Positions 26,380-36,020 of a stretch of DNA of 64,000 bases are shown here, piece after piece. The position numbers and the translations under genes are program-made. The stretch lies in contig QFWI01000016.1 in the NCBI GenBank assembly GCA_003149345.1, positions 62,001-126,000 on the forward strand, in the 5' to 3' direction. Source of the stretch: Vampirovibrio chlorellavorus. Its GTDB lineage: Bacteria; Cyanobacteriota; Vampirovibrionia; Vampirovibrionales; Vampirovibrionaceae. Under the pieces are notes generated by a model, which saw nothing but the letters and a program-made list of their open reading frames with translations, made no database searches and was not told the DNA's origin. How positions within the stretch are numbered: the stretch's first letter is position 1; every line of letters starts with the position of its first letter.

Positions 26380-27027
26380 ATGCGTTTTCGGCCTAAAGTC
26401 AATGAAAAATGGCTGGGCATCGGCTTGACCCTTTTAGGCTTTGCAGGATTGCTTCGAGGGCTGTGGATGACCCAAGCCCCGGTAGGCGCTCCGCCTTCCG
26501 CCCAAAACGCTCCGGCTGTTTCAGCGGCTGGAAGGGGCCCCGATTTGTCGTCCGCCACCGAAGGTCGCCTGCCCTGTCGGGTGTTGGTGGTGTTTGATGG
26601 CGATACCCTGGGTTGTGACCTGAATCAGGATGGAGAGTTGCAAAAGCCGCAGGAGCAGGTTCGGCTCTTGGGGATTGATTCCCCGGAGATGCACTACTCC
26701 CGTAAAAACGCCACTTACGGTAGCAATCGGCCTCAAGATGAGCCCTTTGCCCAGGAGGCCAGTCGCTGGTTAACTCGCCAAGCCAGCGGGAAAACGGTTT
26801 ATCTGGAGTTTGACGCCCGGCGACACGATAAGTACCAGCGAACGCTGGCTTATGTGTTTTTGGGGACGCAAGCCGGAGTTTCCCTCAACGAGCAACTCCT
26901 GTCTTTGGGGTATGCCACCACCTTGTTTTTGGGGATGAATCGCCGTTATGAAGCCGTTTTTCTGACCACGGAGGCTCAGGCACGACAGCAACAGCGGGGG
27001 CTATGGGGGCGGTCTCGCTCACTTTAA
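26380..27027 (+). CDS. Membrane-anchored thermonuclease-like (SNase) protein
   Basis: The protein is 215 aa. One N-terminal membrane segment (WLGIGLTLLGFAGLLRGLW) would place the rest outside the cytoplasm, followed by a low-complexity Ala/Pro linker and a staphylococcal-nuclease OB-fold from about residue 65. Active-site elements match the family: FDGDTLGCDL (metal Asp), VRLLGIDSPE (Arg, Asp, Glu) and DKYQRTLAYVF (second Arg). It probably degrades extracellular or periplasmic nucleic acid, useful for a predator or scavenger. It lies 20 bp after the dehydrogenase gene and may share its transcript. Confidence 0.88.
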   Translation: MRFRPKVNEKWLGIGLTLLGFAGLLRGLWMTQAPVGAPPSAQNAPAVSAAGRGPDLSSATEGRLPCRVLVVFDGDTLGCDLNQDGELQKPQEQVRLLGIDSPEMHYSRKNATYGSNRPQDEPFAQEASRWLTRQASGKTVYLEFDARRHDKYQRTLAYVFLGTQAGVSLNEQLLSLGYATTLFLGMNRRYEAVFLTTEAQARQQQRGLWGRSRSL

Positions 27028-27106
27028 GGCAGGCGAGCGGATTGGCTCTGAGACTTGTTTATAGGGGGATGTAGGACTTTGCGGGAAGACAAGCCTTCCC
27101 CGTTAT

Positions 27107-27766
27107 TTAAGCTCGTAGCAAGGGTTGCCCCAATTGGGTGAACAACCGATCCAGCAGGTACAGGGACAAGCCCACCACGTTGAAGTAGCAGCCCTCCACC
27201 CGTTCAATTAGAGTGCTGCCGTAGCCTTGAATGGCGTAGGCCCCGGCTTTGTCCATCGGTTCCCCGGTGGTGATGTAGGCCTCGATTTCCGCATCGCTGA
27301 GCGGACGCATCTGCACGGTGGTACAAAGCGACTGACAAACCATGGGCGGTATTTGCGTCTGGCTATCGGGTTCTCGGCTATCAGGACTAAACACGGCAAT
27401 GCCGGTATGCACCTGATGGGCGTTGCCTTGCAGGGCTTTCAGCATGCGGAAGGCGTCTTCCTTGCTTTTGGGCTTGCCAAATATCTCAGAGCCGATAGCC
27501 ACCAGCGTATCGGAGCCGATGACGTAATACTGGTTATGGTGTTTATACACTTCCTGGGCCTTGGTTCGGGCTAAAAACTGCACCACTTCCGCCGGGGAGA
27601 GGTGATCCAGATGAAAGCCCTCCTCATCCACGTTGGGCACGATGACTTCAAAGGCCAGTCCCAACGATTCCAGCAGCTCTCGCCGCCGGGGAGAGCCGGA
27701 GGCCAAAATAACCGGATGGCTGAGGGTAATGCGTTGGTTGCTTGGGGTGGTTTCAGTGTCCAGCAT
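27107..27766 (-). CDS. maf: Maf-like nucleoside triphosphate pyrophosphatase
   Basis: House-cleaning enzyme that hydrolyses non-canonical or specific NTPs to the monophosphate and pyrophosphate, 219 aa. The N-terminal signature ILASGSPRRRELLESLGL, YVIGSDTLVAIGSEIFGKP and the late AGAYAIQGYGSTLIERVEG are diagnostic. It carries an insert of about 15 residues between GIAVF and the CTTVQMRPLS segment. It is followed upstream on the same strand by rarA with 54 bp between, so the two may be cotranscribed. Confidence 0.94.
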   Translation of the reverse strand: MLDTETTPSNQRITLSHPVILASGSPRRRELLESLGLAFEVIVPNVDEEGFHLDHLSPAEVVQFLARTKAQEVYKHHNQYYVIGSDTLVAIGSEIFGKPKSKEDAFRMLKALQGNAHQVHTGIAVFSPDSREPDSQTQIPPMVCQSLCTTVQMRPLSDAEIEAYITTGEPMDKAGAYAIQGYGSTLIERVEGCYFNVVGLSLYLLDRLFTQLGQPLLRA

Positions 27767-27820
27767 GGGGTTTCATCCTATGGGCGTGTGAGGAGAGTGA
27801 TGTCTGGGAATCTCAGGAAT

Positions 27821-29143
27821 CTACAGCGTAGAATCTAAACTTTGGCTGCGGGCCTTGCCCACAATCTGGCCGGATTTGGCTTGTACGTAAAGCTTATCAG
27901 CCAGTTCCGGCGGCAAGAAAGTTTGGGGCGTCTCCGGGTGATCGTGAGTGTACACATAGCCCACCCCGTGTCCGTAGGTTTGTGCCCCGCTGTAATGGGC
28001 GTCCCGCAGGTGCGGCGGCACCGGGTAATTGTGCCCGTTTCGGGTGATATCGGCCATGGCGGCGTCAATGGCGTTAATGGCCGTGTTGCTTTTGGGGGCG
28101 TTGGCGGTGTAAATGGTGGCCATCGTCAAAGGAATGCGACCTTCCGGCAGGCCCAGTCTTTCGACCGCTTGGGCGGCGGCCACGGCCAACTGGAACGCTT
28201 GCGGATCGGCCAGGCCCACATCCTCACTGGCGGTAATCATCAACCGGCGGGCGATAAAGCGGGGATCTTCCCCACCGGCTAGCATTTTGCCCAGCCAGTA
28301 AATAGCGGCGTCCGCGTCACCGCCCCGCATGCTCTTTTGGTAGGCGGAGGCGTGATCGTAATGCTCATCGCCTTGCCGGTCGTAGTTCAGCCGGTTTTGC
28401 TGGGCCAGTTGCTCCAGCAGGGTCATTTCAATCAGGCGGGTTGCGGTGCCGGTTTCGTCCTGGGTGATAGGAGCGCACTTAAAGGCTGTTTCCAGCAGGT
28501 TCAGGGCGCTGCGTCCGTCGCCGTTGGCATAATCGGCGATAAAACCCATGGCCTCCAGCGAAATGGTCAGCTTCTGCCGGGTTTTTCCCAGAAAGACCAC
28601 CCCCCGTTTGATGAGGGTTTTCATATGCTCTCGGGTCAAGGCCTTCAGGCGCACAATTAAAACCCGGGACAGCAGCGCCGGGATGACCTGGAAAGACGGA
28701 TTTTCCGTGGTGGCCCCCATTAAAATAATGGTGCCGTTTTCCACAAAGGGTAAAATGGCGTCTTGCTGGGTTTTGCTGTACCGGTGAATTTCATCGATGA
28801 ACACCACGGTGGGCGCCCCGGAGAGCTTGAGGGATTCCTCGGCCTGGCTTACGGCTTCTCGCAACTCCTTAATGCCGGAGTTGACCGCGCTCAGTTCAAT
28901 AAATTCAGCGCCAGAGCCTTGGGCGATAATGCGGGCCAGGGTGGTTTTGCCCACACCCGGCAAGCCCCAGAAAATTAAAGAGATAAGCTGGCGGGTTTCA
29001 ATCAGGTTTCGCAAGGGAGTCCCTGTGCCCAGTACCTCTTCCTGCCCCAGATAGTCATCCAGCGTTTTGGGACGCATCAGTTCGGGCAGGGGTGTTTGCC
29101 GATTCTGCTCCGCCAGTAAATTCAAGAGGTTGTTGTTTTGCAT
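27821..29143 (-). CDS. rarA: Replication-associated recombination protein A (AAA+ ATPase)
   Basis: RarA/MgsA acts at stalled replication forks as a clamp-loader-like ATPase, 440 aa. Walker A is [16 protein letters not shown], Walker B is [16 protein letters not shown], sensor 1 is [19 protein letters not shown], and the C-terminal tetramerisation domain ([27 protein letters not shown]) is intact. Its N-terminus ([14 protein letters not shown]) is the family standard. It is divergent from the 952-aa gene with 96 bp between, and upstream of maf on the same strand. Confidence 0.95.
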   Translation of the reverse strand: MQNNNLLNLLAEQNRQTPLPELMRPKTLDDYLGQEEVLGTGTPLRNLIETRQLISLIFWGLPGVGKTTLARIIAQGSGAEFIELSAVNSGIKELREAVSQAEESLKLSGAPTVVFIDEIHRYSKTQQDAILPFVENGTIILMGATTENPSFQVIPALLSRVLIVRLKALTREHMKTLIKRGVVFLGKTRQKLTISLEAMGFIADYANGDGRSALNLLETAFKCAPITQDETGTATRLIEMTLLEQLAQQNRLNYDRQGDEHYDHASAYQKSMRGGDADAAIYWLGKMLAGGEDPRFIARRLMITASEDVGLADPQAFQLAVAAAQAVERLGLPEGRIPLTMATIYTANAPKSNTAINAIDAAMADITRNGHNYPVPPHLRDAHYSGAQTYGHGVGYVYTHDHPETPQTFLPPELADKLYVQAKSGQIVGKARSQSLDSTL

Positions 29144-29239
29144 GGCCGCTGTTCAAAAGGGTGTTTGTTGCGTTTGTGTAGCGAATGGCTTCATTTTAAG
29201 CCAAAGACAGGTAAAATAAGAAAGACAGAATGAGAAGCA

Positions 29240-32098
29240 GTGGCTCTGAATTCTGGTATTCAGCGCTATTTTAAACACGGAAGAGGCTGGGGGCTTTTGT
29301 CCATTCAGATTTTCCCATACAAATTGACCCAAGGGGCATTGGAGGCCCGATTGGCAACCGGTGAAACCGTTTTGCCCGGTCAGTTGTTGCGTTTTGATGA
29401 ACTGCCCTTTGTGTTTGGCGAAGTCAGTGAGGTGCAAGCCTTGCCCGATATCGTGGCTGGCTTGCCGGAAGGGCACAATGTCAAAATTACCCTGTTGAGA
29501 GGGACGCCTTCTTTAAAGCCAACGGCTGTGACCCCCTTGAGCGCCCAAGAGATGGTGAAGGAGGTCGTTCAGCTCTTGCCCACCCCGGAGTACCCGGTGG
29601 ACTTGGGCACCTTTCGATCCGATTACTTGCGCTTGGGGCCTTTCACGCTGGTGGAGGGGCCTAATTTCCTGCTGAAATACCAGGCCTTGCTGGCCATGAT
29701 GGAAGCGGTGCGGCCTTATCAGAAAATGCTGATTCTGGATCCGGTGGGGGTGTTTGAGTCGGTGGGCGATATTGCTTGCTATCAGGCCGGTGAAACAGTC
29801 CGCCTGAGTTTGCAGGAAGTTAGTATTCGGCGCTTTCTGGACGCTTTTGGCTCTCTCTTTCCCGAAGGGATTCGTAAACCGGTGACCGAGGCGGTGGCTT
29901 CCCACTGGCCCGCCAGTGGTTCGTTTAGCGGCTTTAGCCCGTTATTGGTCAGCGGCATGATTACTGAATCCCTGCTGAAAAATATTATTTTGCAGAATTG
30001 TGCCCACGTTATTCGCAACAAGTTATTTGCGGAAGCCCCAGCCCAGGTGTTAGACCTCAAGGCATTGGCTCAAAATCGCGTTTCCGTGCTGGATTTGTCG
30101 CTGTTACAGGAGCCCTGGAAGAGCTTCTTCTACCAGGAGGTGATGGCGCAGGTATTTGCAGCGCCGGAATTGGGCTTGACCCCCATCCTGATTTATCCCG
30201 AAAATTATTTGCCCGATTTACCGGACTGGATACAGCAGGCTGATGAGACCGAGCGCCACATGCTGGCGGTGGCCTCGAATTACGGCTCTGCCACAGTTCG
30301 GCAATGGGCCAGTAATCTGGTCAGCGTGCGGGCTTCCCGGTTGCCAGTCATTCGGGGAGAGTTGACCTTGGGCCTGCCAGTGGCGTTTGGCGAACCAGAA
30401 GAATGGTTGGAGCCCTTGCCCGTGGCGCCACCGGTTTCGGTGTCGGCGGCTGAGGGACAAGCAAGCGCTCCGGGGCCTCCTGTGGTTGAGTCGGCAGTTG
30501 AAGCAGTCCCAGTTGGCCTGCCTGTGGAGACCCCGGCTTTGTTGGAGCCATTGGGGGGGGCCGCTGAGTCTATCGCTGCCACGGTGACGGCTTCGGAATT
30601 TGCCTCTGCGGCGGTGACCTCTCCGGTCGTCCCGGCGTTGGAACCGGCGCATCAGCCCCCTATCGAGGATGCTTTAGTCAGTGACTTGCTGTCTTTTTCG
30701 CCGCCTTCATCCCCAGGAGCGGTGGTGGAGGAGCCTCCGGTGGTGGCTGAGGATGTGCCCCTGAGCTTTGCCAAGGGCCCGGCCAGCGAGCGCATTGAAG
30801 AATATATTGAAGACTATTTAGAGGAATGCCTTTTAGAGGAAGAATTTTTAGAGGCCGGGGCCGTTTCACCGGTTTTTCCAGCCCCGCTGGATACGGAAGC
30901 GCCGGAAACGCCTGAACAGGGCTTGTTTCATTTCGGGCCGGAAGAAGACCTGTCGCAAGGTGTCTTACCAGAGAAGTGGCCCGAGGAAGCCCAGCAGCCA
31001 GATGAAAAGGACGGTATTCCGCTGCAAGTTCAAGAAGTCGCCCCGGAAACGTCGATGCCTTTTTCCAGTGCGCCCGGGACAACCCCATCGGCTTTTTCCC
31101 CGGCAATGCCAGTGGTCGATTTATCCACGACTGTTTTAGAGGAAGCCCCCGGCTTTTTGAGTCTGGAGCAGTTGAGTGAACTGCTGAATGCTCCAGAGCC
31201 TGTGGTCAATGCGATTCATCAACACATCGAAGACCCTTTGGACTACCCGGATGCGGATGAGGGTGCTGTTCCAGAAGAAATGGGAGATGCATCCAACTTT
31301 CCACACCCAGCGCCTCCGGCCCGCTCCGATGAAATGGCACAGGTGTCAGTGGCGGCCCCTGCGCCTGTCATTTCCGGGACTGCGCCCCCAGCCTTTCCTG
31401 AGCCGGACGCTTATGCGCCCGATGAATTTGATTTTGATCTGAATCTGGATCAGAAAGTGGAACAGTTTGGGGAGCCGGTCTTGCCTGTCCAGTCACCCGT
31501 TTCCGGCTCGAATCTGGGAGCCCGTATTGCTCAAAGCCTGGATCCGTTTGAGGAATCGCCAACGCCCGTGGCCGCAGGTCCTTCGCGTTCCGCGGTTGAC
31601 GCCCCGGCGCATCCTCAAGCTCCCGTTGCGGAACTGGCCAACGTGCTGTCCGAGGCGATGCCAATGCCGATGCCTATGGCACCCAGTGCCAATCAGCAAG
31701 CCTTGCAAGAGAATCTGGATCTGCTGTACCCTCCTGTGACACAGGCTGAGGCTCAAGCCCCTGAAGCACCCGGCTCTGTCGACGAACGCTCCCTGGAGGC
31801 TAACAAAGCCAATGGAGCAGAGGGGGAACTGCCTGCTTTGCCGGTGGCTCCCCGGGAGATCGCCCCTGCTGCCGAGATGCCTCCCGTCGCAGCCAGAATG
31901 GTTACCTCTTCAGGGTCTGAATCTCGGCCTTTTCAGGTGGGAGACAAGGTACGTCACGCCCAATACGGCTTGGGGATTGTGCAAAAGGTCATCCCGGTGG
32001 AGCAATCCACGATTTTAAACATTACCTTTGAAGCCGTGGGCAAGCGTTTGCTGGATCCGGTTTTGACGCGACTAACACTGGAAACAGCAGTTTCGTAG
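29240..32098 (+). CDS. Large acidic protein with a C-terminal UvrD/PcrA-type Tudor domain
   Basis: The protein is 952 aa starting at GTG 29240. Residues about 1-385 look globular, with a possible ATPase-like arrangement (EGPNFLLKYQALLAMMEA then KMLILDPVGVFE), but no Walker A loop is visible. Residues about 386-890 are an extremely Pro/Ala/Glu-rich, acidic and presumably disordered linker. The last ~55 residues (FQVGDKVRHAQYGLGIVQKV ... ITFEAVGKRLLDP) match the small Tudor-like domain that ends UvrD/PcrA helicases and binds RNA polymerase. I infer a nucleic-acid or polymerase-associated role. I do not know the N-terminal family. A TAAAAT box lies just upstream. Confidence 0.75.
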   Translation: MALNSGIQRYFKHGRGWGLLSIQIFPYKLTQGALEARLATGETVLPGQLLRFDELPFVFGEVSEVQALPDIVAGLPEGHNVKITLLRGTPSLKPTAVTPLSAQEMVKEVVQLLPTPEYPVDLGTFRSDYLRLGPFTLVEGPNFLLKYQALLAMMEAVRPYQKMLILDPVGVFESVGDIACYQAGETVRLSLQEVSIRRFLDAFGSLFPEGIRKPVTEAVASHWPASGSFSGFSPLLVSGMITESLLKNIILQNCAHVIRNKLFAEAPAQVLDLKALAQNRVSVLDLSLLQEPWKSFFYQEVMAQVFAAPELGLTPILIYPENYLPDLPDWIQQADETERHMLAVASNYGSATVRQWASNLVSVRASRLPVIRGELTLGLPVAFGEPEEWLEPLPVAPPVSVSAAEGQASAPGPPVVESAVEAVPVGLPVETPALLEPLGGAAESIAATVTASEFASAAVTSPVVPALEPAHQPPIEDALVSDLLSFSPPSSPGAVVEEPPVVAEDVPLSFAKGPASERIEEYIEDYLEECLLEEEFLEAGAVSPVFPAPLDTEAPETPEQGLFHFGPEEDLSQGVLPEKWPEEAQQPDEKDGIPLQVQEVAPETSMPFSSAPGTTPSAFSPAMPVVDLSTTVLEEAPGFLSLEQLSELLNAPEPVVNAIHQHIEDPLDYPDADEGAVPEEMGDASNFPHPAPPARSDEMAQVSVAAPAPVISGTAPPAFPEPDAYAPDEFDFDLNLDQKVEQFGEPVLPVQSPVSGSNLGARIAQSLDPFEESPTPVAAGPSRSAVDAPAHPQAPVAELANVLSEAMPMPMPMAPSANQQALQENLDLLYPPVTQAEAQAPEAPGSVDERSLEANKANGAEGELPALPVAPREIAPAAEMPPVAARMVTSSGSESRPFQVGDKVRHAQYGLGIVQKVIPVEQSTILNITFEAVGKRLLDPVLTRLTLETAVS

Positions 32099-32398
32099 CG
32101 GCTAAAACGGGGTGAACTGAACGTGTTCTCCAGCGATGTTGGATGGAATTCCTTGATCGGGTGATCGGTTGTGATTGCTTGATCGGGGCGTGTGTTGTTC
32201 TGTGGGTTTGGGCGGCCAAGGGCCGTTGGGACTGTGTTAGAATCTAAAATTCAGGCCTAAAAGTCATGTTTGCGTCAGCAAACAGGTTTGCGTTTTAAAA
32301 AGGCCCGTTCTGGAAATTTGAACCTCCTTGGCTTTTCCAGCACCCGCCTTGTCTATCGTTATCACCCCTTCAACCCAACCCAATGAAAGGTTTGCCCC
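32099..32398. other. Gene-free region upstream of ileS
   Basis: Exactly 300 bp. It contains the repeats TTGATCGGG/TGATCGG near 32153-32187, a small palindrome TTAGAATCTAA (32238-32248) and a perfect hairpin TGTTTGC-GTCA-GCAAACA (32267-32284). No T-box signature, tRNA or ORF is seen. It is probably the ileS promoter and leader. Confidence 0.45.
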
Positions 32399-35344
32399 AT
32401 GCAGGAACCGTCCGTGCAGGAAGCCAGCGCCATCAACTATAAAGAGACTTTAAATTTGCCTCAAACCGCTTTCAAGATGAAAGCCGGGGCTGCCACCCGG
32501 GAAGTGGAAATTGAAACTCACTGGGAGCAGGCCAAAGTCTATGAAACCCTTATGGCCAGCCGGAACAAGGCAAACAAGTTTGTGCTGCACGATGGCCCGC
32601 CTTACCTCAGTTCCGATAAAATCCATATCGGTACGGCCCTGAACAAGATTTTGAAGGACATTGTGACCCGCTACAAGTCCCAGCAAGGGTTTTATACCCC
32701 TTATGTGCCCGGATACGATGGCCATGGCTTGCCCATTGAAAACGCCGTGGTTAAAAACATTAAAGGCGGACGGCATGCCATTTCCGAAGTGGAATTGCGT
32801 AAGCGCTGCCGGGAATTTGCCCTGGCCAACCTCAAGGGTCAGGAAACCAACTTTAAGCGTTTAGGAGTATGGGGTCATTGGGAAAAGCCATACATCACCA
32901 TTGATGCCGAGTTTGAGGCCACCCAGATCAAGGTCTTTGGGAAACTCTATGAGAAAGGCTTTGTCTATAAGGGCTTAAAGCCGGTCTACTGGTGCCCCAC
33001 TTGCGAAACCGCTTTGGCGGACGCTGAGGTGGAGTACGGCGATCACGTCAGTCACAGCATTTATGTGAAATTTCCCGTGAAAAACGTGGACAATACCTCG
33101 CTGGAGGCTCAGTTCAAAACCCTGCTGGCGGATGCCGCTCTGGTCATCTGGACGACGACCCCCTGGACTTTGCCTGCCAACCTGGCCTTGGCCATTAACC
33201 CCGAATTCACCTACCATTTGGTGAAAAGCCGTTGGGGTAAGCTGTTAGTCGCTGAAAAGCTGCTGCCTGCCTTTGCCAAAGTCATCATGACCCCGGAGGC
33301 GTTCGCCGAATATGAGTTGATCGGCTCTACCGATGATTTTGAGGCCATTGCTGAATTTGAAGGCCGGGAGCTGGAAGGCCTGATTACTCGCCATCCGTTT
33401 ATCGATCGGGAAAGCCCCGTCTTGATGGGCGATCATGTCACGCTGGATGCCGGTACCGGGATTGTTCACACCGCCCCCGGTCACGGGATGGAAGACTATC
33501 TGGTAGTGCAGCAGTACAACCGGGAACAGTTCAGGGATAAGCCCCTGCCCATTTTGTCCCCGCTGGATAACAGCGGCAAGTTTACCGATGAGGCACTTGT
33601 GCCAGAACTGTTGGGCGTTCCCTATCATCTGGGAAATCCCATTGTGCTGGAAATTCTTCGCGCTAAAAATGCCCTGTTACACGACAGCAAGTTTACCCAC
33701 AGCTATCCGCATTGCTGGCGCTGCCACAAGCCGGTCATTTACCGGGCCACCGAGCAGTGGTTTATTGATATTGAAAAATTCCGGCCCGATTCGCTGAAGG
33801 CCATCGATACCGTGCAGTGGCTGCCGGAACGGGGCCGTAACCGTATTTTTAACATGGTGGAAGGCCGGGGCGACTGGTGCCTCAGCCGTCAACGGGTATG
33901 GGGCGTACCCATCCCCATTTTTTACTATGAAGACAACCGGGAAGTGCTGATCACCCCGGAAATCATCGAGCACCTCTACGAGCTGTTCAAAGTCCACAGT
34001 TCTGACATCTGGTGGGCCCAGTCCGCCGAGGAATTGCTGGCCGGTTTGCCGGAGAGCCTAAAGGCCCAATACGGCCTGGGTCAGCGTAAGCTGGTGAAAG
34101 AAATGGACATTATGGACGTGTGGTTCGACAGTGGCATCACCCACACCGCTGTGGTGGATGCCCGCAAAGATGAACTGGGCGAACTGCCGGTGGAACTGTA
34201 TCTGGAAGGCTCTGACCAGCACCGGGGCTGGTTCCAGTCCTCCTTGCTGACCAGCGTGATGCTGTATAACAAAGCCCCTTACAAAAGCGTCCTCACCCAC
34301 GGATTTGTGCTGGATGAGGCCGGGCGCAAGATGAGCAAATCCCTGGGCAACGTGGTAGACCCCAATTCGGTCATTAAAGAGTACGGCGCTGATGTGCTGC
34401 GTCTGTGGGTGGCCAGCGTGGACTACACCAATGATGTGCGCATCGGCAAAAACACCCTGCACCAGATGGCCGAAGTGTACAAAAAAGTGCGCAACACGGT
34501 GCGCTTTATTCTGGGGAATTTGTACGACTTTGATCCGGCCCAGCACAGTGTGCCTTACGCAAAGTTGTCCATGTTGGATCGCTACACCCTGCACCGCTTG
34601 CAGCACATTTTGGGCAACATTACGGAGGCCTTCGAGCAGTGGGAGTTTAACCGTTACTGCCACGAGATTCAGTATTTGTGCATGGCCGATTTATCGGCGT
34701 TGTACTTTGATGTGACCAAGGACATTTTGTATTGCGACGCTGCCAATGCCCCCCGTCGTCGGGCGGTGCAAACGGTGCTGTATGAGTTGCTGCAAACCAT
34801 TCTGCCAGTGCTGGTGCCGGTCACTCCCCACTTGGCCGAGGATATCTGGCTAAGCCTGCCTGACAGCCAAAAAACCAAGGTGGATGGCGTGGCCCCGGTC
34901 AGCGCCACCTTGCTGCCCTGGCCACAGCCCAATGCCCAGTACCTCAATGCCGAATTGGCACAATCGTTTGAGCAGTTGTTGAGTGTGAAAGAGGCGGTCA
35001 ACCAAGCCCTGGAAGGCCCTCGTTCCGAAGGGCGCATCGGAAAATCTCTGGATGCTCAGGTGAGCCTGCTGCCTGAGTCACCGGCGGTTTTGGACTTGCT
35101 CGGCCAGCTGTCGGCTAGCGAGCATGAAGTCCTGTTCAATGTCTCTGTGGTTACCGTGGCCACGGCTCCGCCGGACGTTACGACATTGGATTGGCATACC
35201 CAGATGGCTGGAAATGGGGTAACCGTTTACGCCATGCCCGCCACTGAGGCCAAATGTGTGCGTTGCTGGAAGTCCGATGCCATGGTGGGCAAGATGCCCG
35301 GTCACCCGGAAATCTGCCAACGCTGTCACCAGGCGGTTGGATAG
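32399..35344 (+). CDS. ileS: Isoleucyl-tRNA synthetase
   Basis: Class I synthetase charging tRNA-Ile, with post-transfer editing, 981 aa. LHDGPPYLSSDKIHIGT marks the N-terminal ATP site; the HIGH box reads HIGT, a departure from the usual last His. The editing domain (WTTTPWTLPANLALAINP) and GRKMSKSLGN near residue 645 are normal. The C-terminal zinc finger CVRCWKS...CQRCHQ is present, which is the bacterial type 1 form. The start ATG 32399 is followed by ~20 non-conserved residues before NLPQTAFKMKA. It is transcribed alone; a palindromic element follows the stop by 9 bp. Confidence 0.96.
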   Translation: MQEPSVQEASAINYKETLNLPQTAFKMKAGAATREVEIETHWEQAKVYETLMASRNKANKFVLHDGPPYLSSDKIHIGTALNKILKDIVTRYKSQQGFYTPYVPGYDGHGLPIENAVVKNIKGGRHAISEVELRKRCREFALANLKGQETNFKRLGVWGHWEKPYITIDAEFEATQIKVFGKLYEKGFVYKGLKPVYWCPTCETALADAEVEYGDHVSHSIYVKFPVKNVDNTSLEAQFKTLLADAALVIWTTTPWTLPANLALAINPEFTYHLVKSRWGKLLVAEKLLPAFAKVIMTPEAFAEYELIGSTDDFEAIAEFEGRELEGLITRHPFIDRESPVLMGDHVTLDAGTGIVHTAPGHGMEDYLVVQQYNREQFRDKPLPILSPLDNSGKFTDEALVPELLGVPYHLGNPIVLEILRAKNALLHDSKFTHSYPHCWRCHKPVIYRATEQWFIDIEKFRPDSLKAIDTVQWLPERGRNRIFNMVEGRGDWCLSRQRVWGVPIPIFYYEDNREVLITPEIIEHLYELFKVHSSDIWWAQSAEELLAGLPESLKAQYGLGQRKLVKEMDIMDVWFDSGITHTAVVDARKDELGELPVELYLEGSDQHRGWFQSSLLTSVMLYNKAPYKSVLTHGFVLDEAGRKMSKSLGNVVDPNSVIKEYGADVLRLWVASVDYTNDVRIGKNTLHQMAEVYKKVRNTVRFILGNLYDFDPAQHSVPYAKLSMLDRYTLHRLQHILGNITEAFEQWEFNRYCHEIQYLCMADLSALYFDVTKDILYCDAANAPRRRAVQTVLYELLQTILPVLVPVTPHLAEDIWLSLPDSQKTKVDGVAPVSATLLPWPQPNAQYLNAELAQSFEQLLSVKEAVNQALEGPRSEGRIGKSLDAQVSLLPESPAVLDLLGQLSASEHEVLFNVSVVTVATAPPDVTTLDWHTQMAGNGVTVYAMPATEAKCVRCWKSDAMVGKMPGHPEICQRCHQAVG

Positions 35345-35353
35345 CCTTCCATT

Positions 35354-35478
35354 AATTTTGGTAAGTATCTTTTCACAACACGTTTGTAAAACTGCGAGCG
35401 GCTTAGGCAAGCTGCGGAATTGCTTTTTGCGAAGTTGCCCCGCATCCATTTTTTGTGAAGAGATACTTACCTTAATTT
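35354..35478. repeat. Palindromic repeat element, copy 4 (about 125 bp)
   Basis: The ends carry GGTAAGTATCTTTTCACAA and its inverted partner (18 of 19 match), flanked by AT-rich tips. Inside is CGTTTGTAAAACTGCGAGCG followed by GCTTAGGCAAGCT, closely matching the core of the copy at 3974. It sits between ileS and the RiPP precursor gene and may also act as a terminator of ileS. Confidence 0.7.
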
Positions 35479-35622
35479 TTTTGATCAATTTGTTTTAAGG
35501 GCACCGTTCGTGAGGAACATAATTCACGGAAGGTATTCCTGTGTAATATGGAAGAGATTCCATTTTACGCGTTGGAATTTTGGTCCGTTAAAAACGAGTG
35601 AATTGAAAATGAAGGAGATTCG

Positions 35623-35970
35623 ATGAATTACAAGAAAATCGTCCCCGCTGTTGCCTTGACGGTGGGCATGGCCGCCTCGATCACTGCCGCTCAAGCGGAG
35701 TCTTTGTTTCAGCTCAGCGAAGTTTCCAGCTCTGGGACGTTAATCGCCGAGGCGGAGCATCACGATGGGGCCAAGGCCGATCAGCATAAGGCCTGTGAAC
35801 ACAAGGACGGCAAGCACGAGAAAGATGCCAAGCATCACGCCGATCACCACAAAGATGGCGAGCATCACTGTGGCGCTGATAAGAAAGATAAGAAAGATGG
35901 CGCTGACAAAGATCACGGCAAAGACGCCGATCACAAATGCGCCGCCGGTGCCTGCGGGGCTCATAAGTAA
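35623..35970 (+). CDS. Secreted His/Lys/Asp-rich peptide with four Cys: candidate MNIO RiPP precursor
   Basis: The protein is 115 aa. AAGGAG lies 7 nt before the ATG. A signal peptide (KKIVPAVALTVGMAASITAAQA, cut near residue 25) leads into a ~20-residue spacer, then a 70-residue tail made almost only of His, Lys, Asp, Gly, Ala and Glu. The tail holds Cys at 58, 83, 106 and 111 (HKACEHKDGK, EHHCGADKK, HKCAAGACGAHK) and 14 His. DUF692 and DUF2063 genes follow directly. Bufferins, secreted precursors modified by such enzymes on Cys and used to bind copper, are organised this way. The sequence is not the usual DUF2282 type. Function as a metal-binding RiPP is inference. Confidence 0.75.
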   Translation: MNYKKIVPAVALTVGMAASITAAQAESLFQLSEVSSSGTLIAEAEHHDGAKADQHKACEHKDGKHEKDAKHHADHHKDGEHHCGADKKDKKDGADKDHGKDADHKCAAGACGAHK

Positions 35971-36020
35971 GTAGTCGGTCACTATTCATGCAAGTGTTGA
36001 ATTCAGGAGAGGGTAGCGCA

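Noticed and set aside
32099..32398. T-box riboswitch before ileS
   Set aside because: No AGAGA, specifier stem or T-box GGGTGGNACCGCG sequence is found. Only a small perfect hairpin and short repeats are present.
35714..35989. Long minus-strand frames opposite the His/Cys peptide that look like membrane proteins
   Set aside because: They are the antisense of a low-complexity coding sequence (His/Asp/Lys codons read backwards give hydrophobic residues). The plus strand has the ribosome site, the signal peptide and the operon context.
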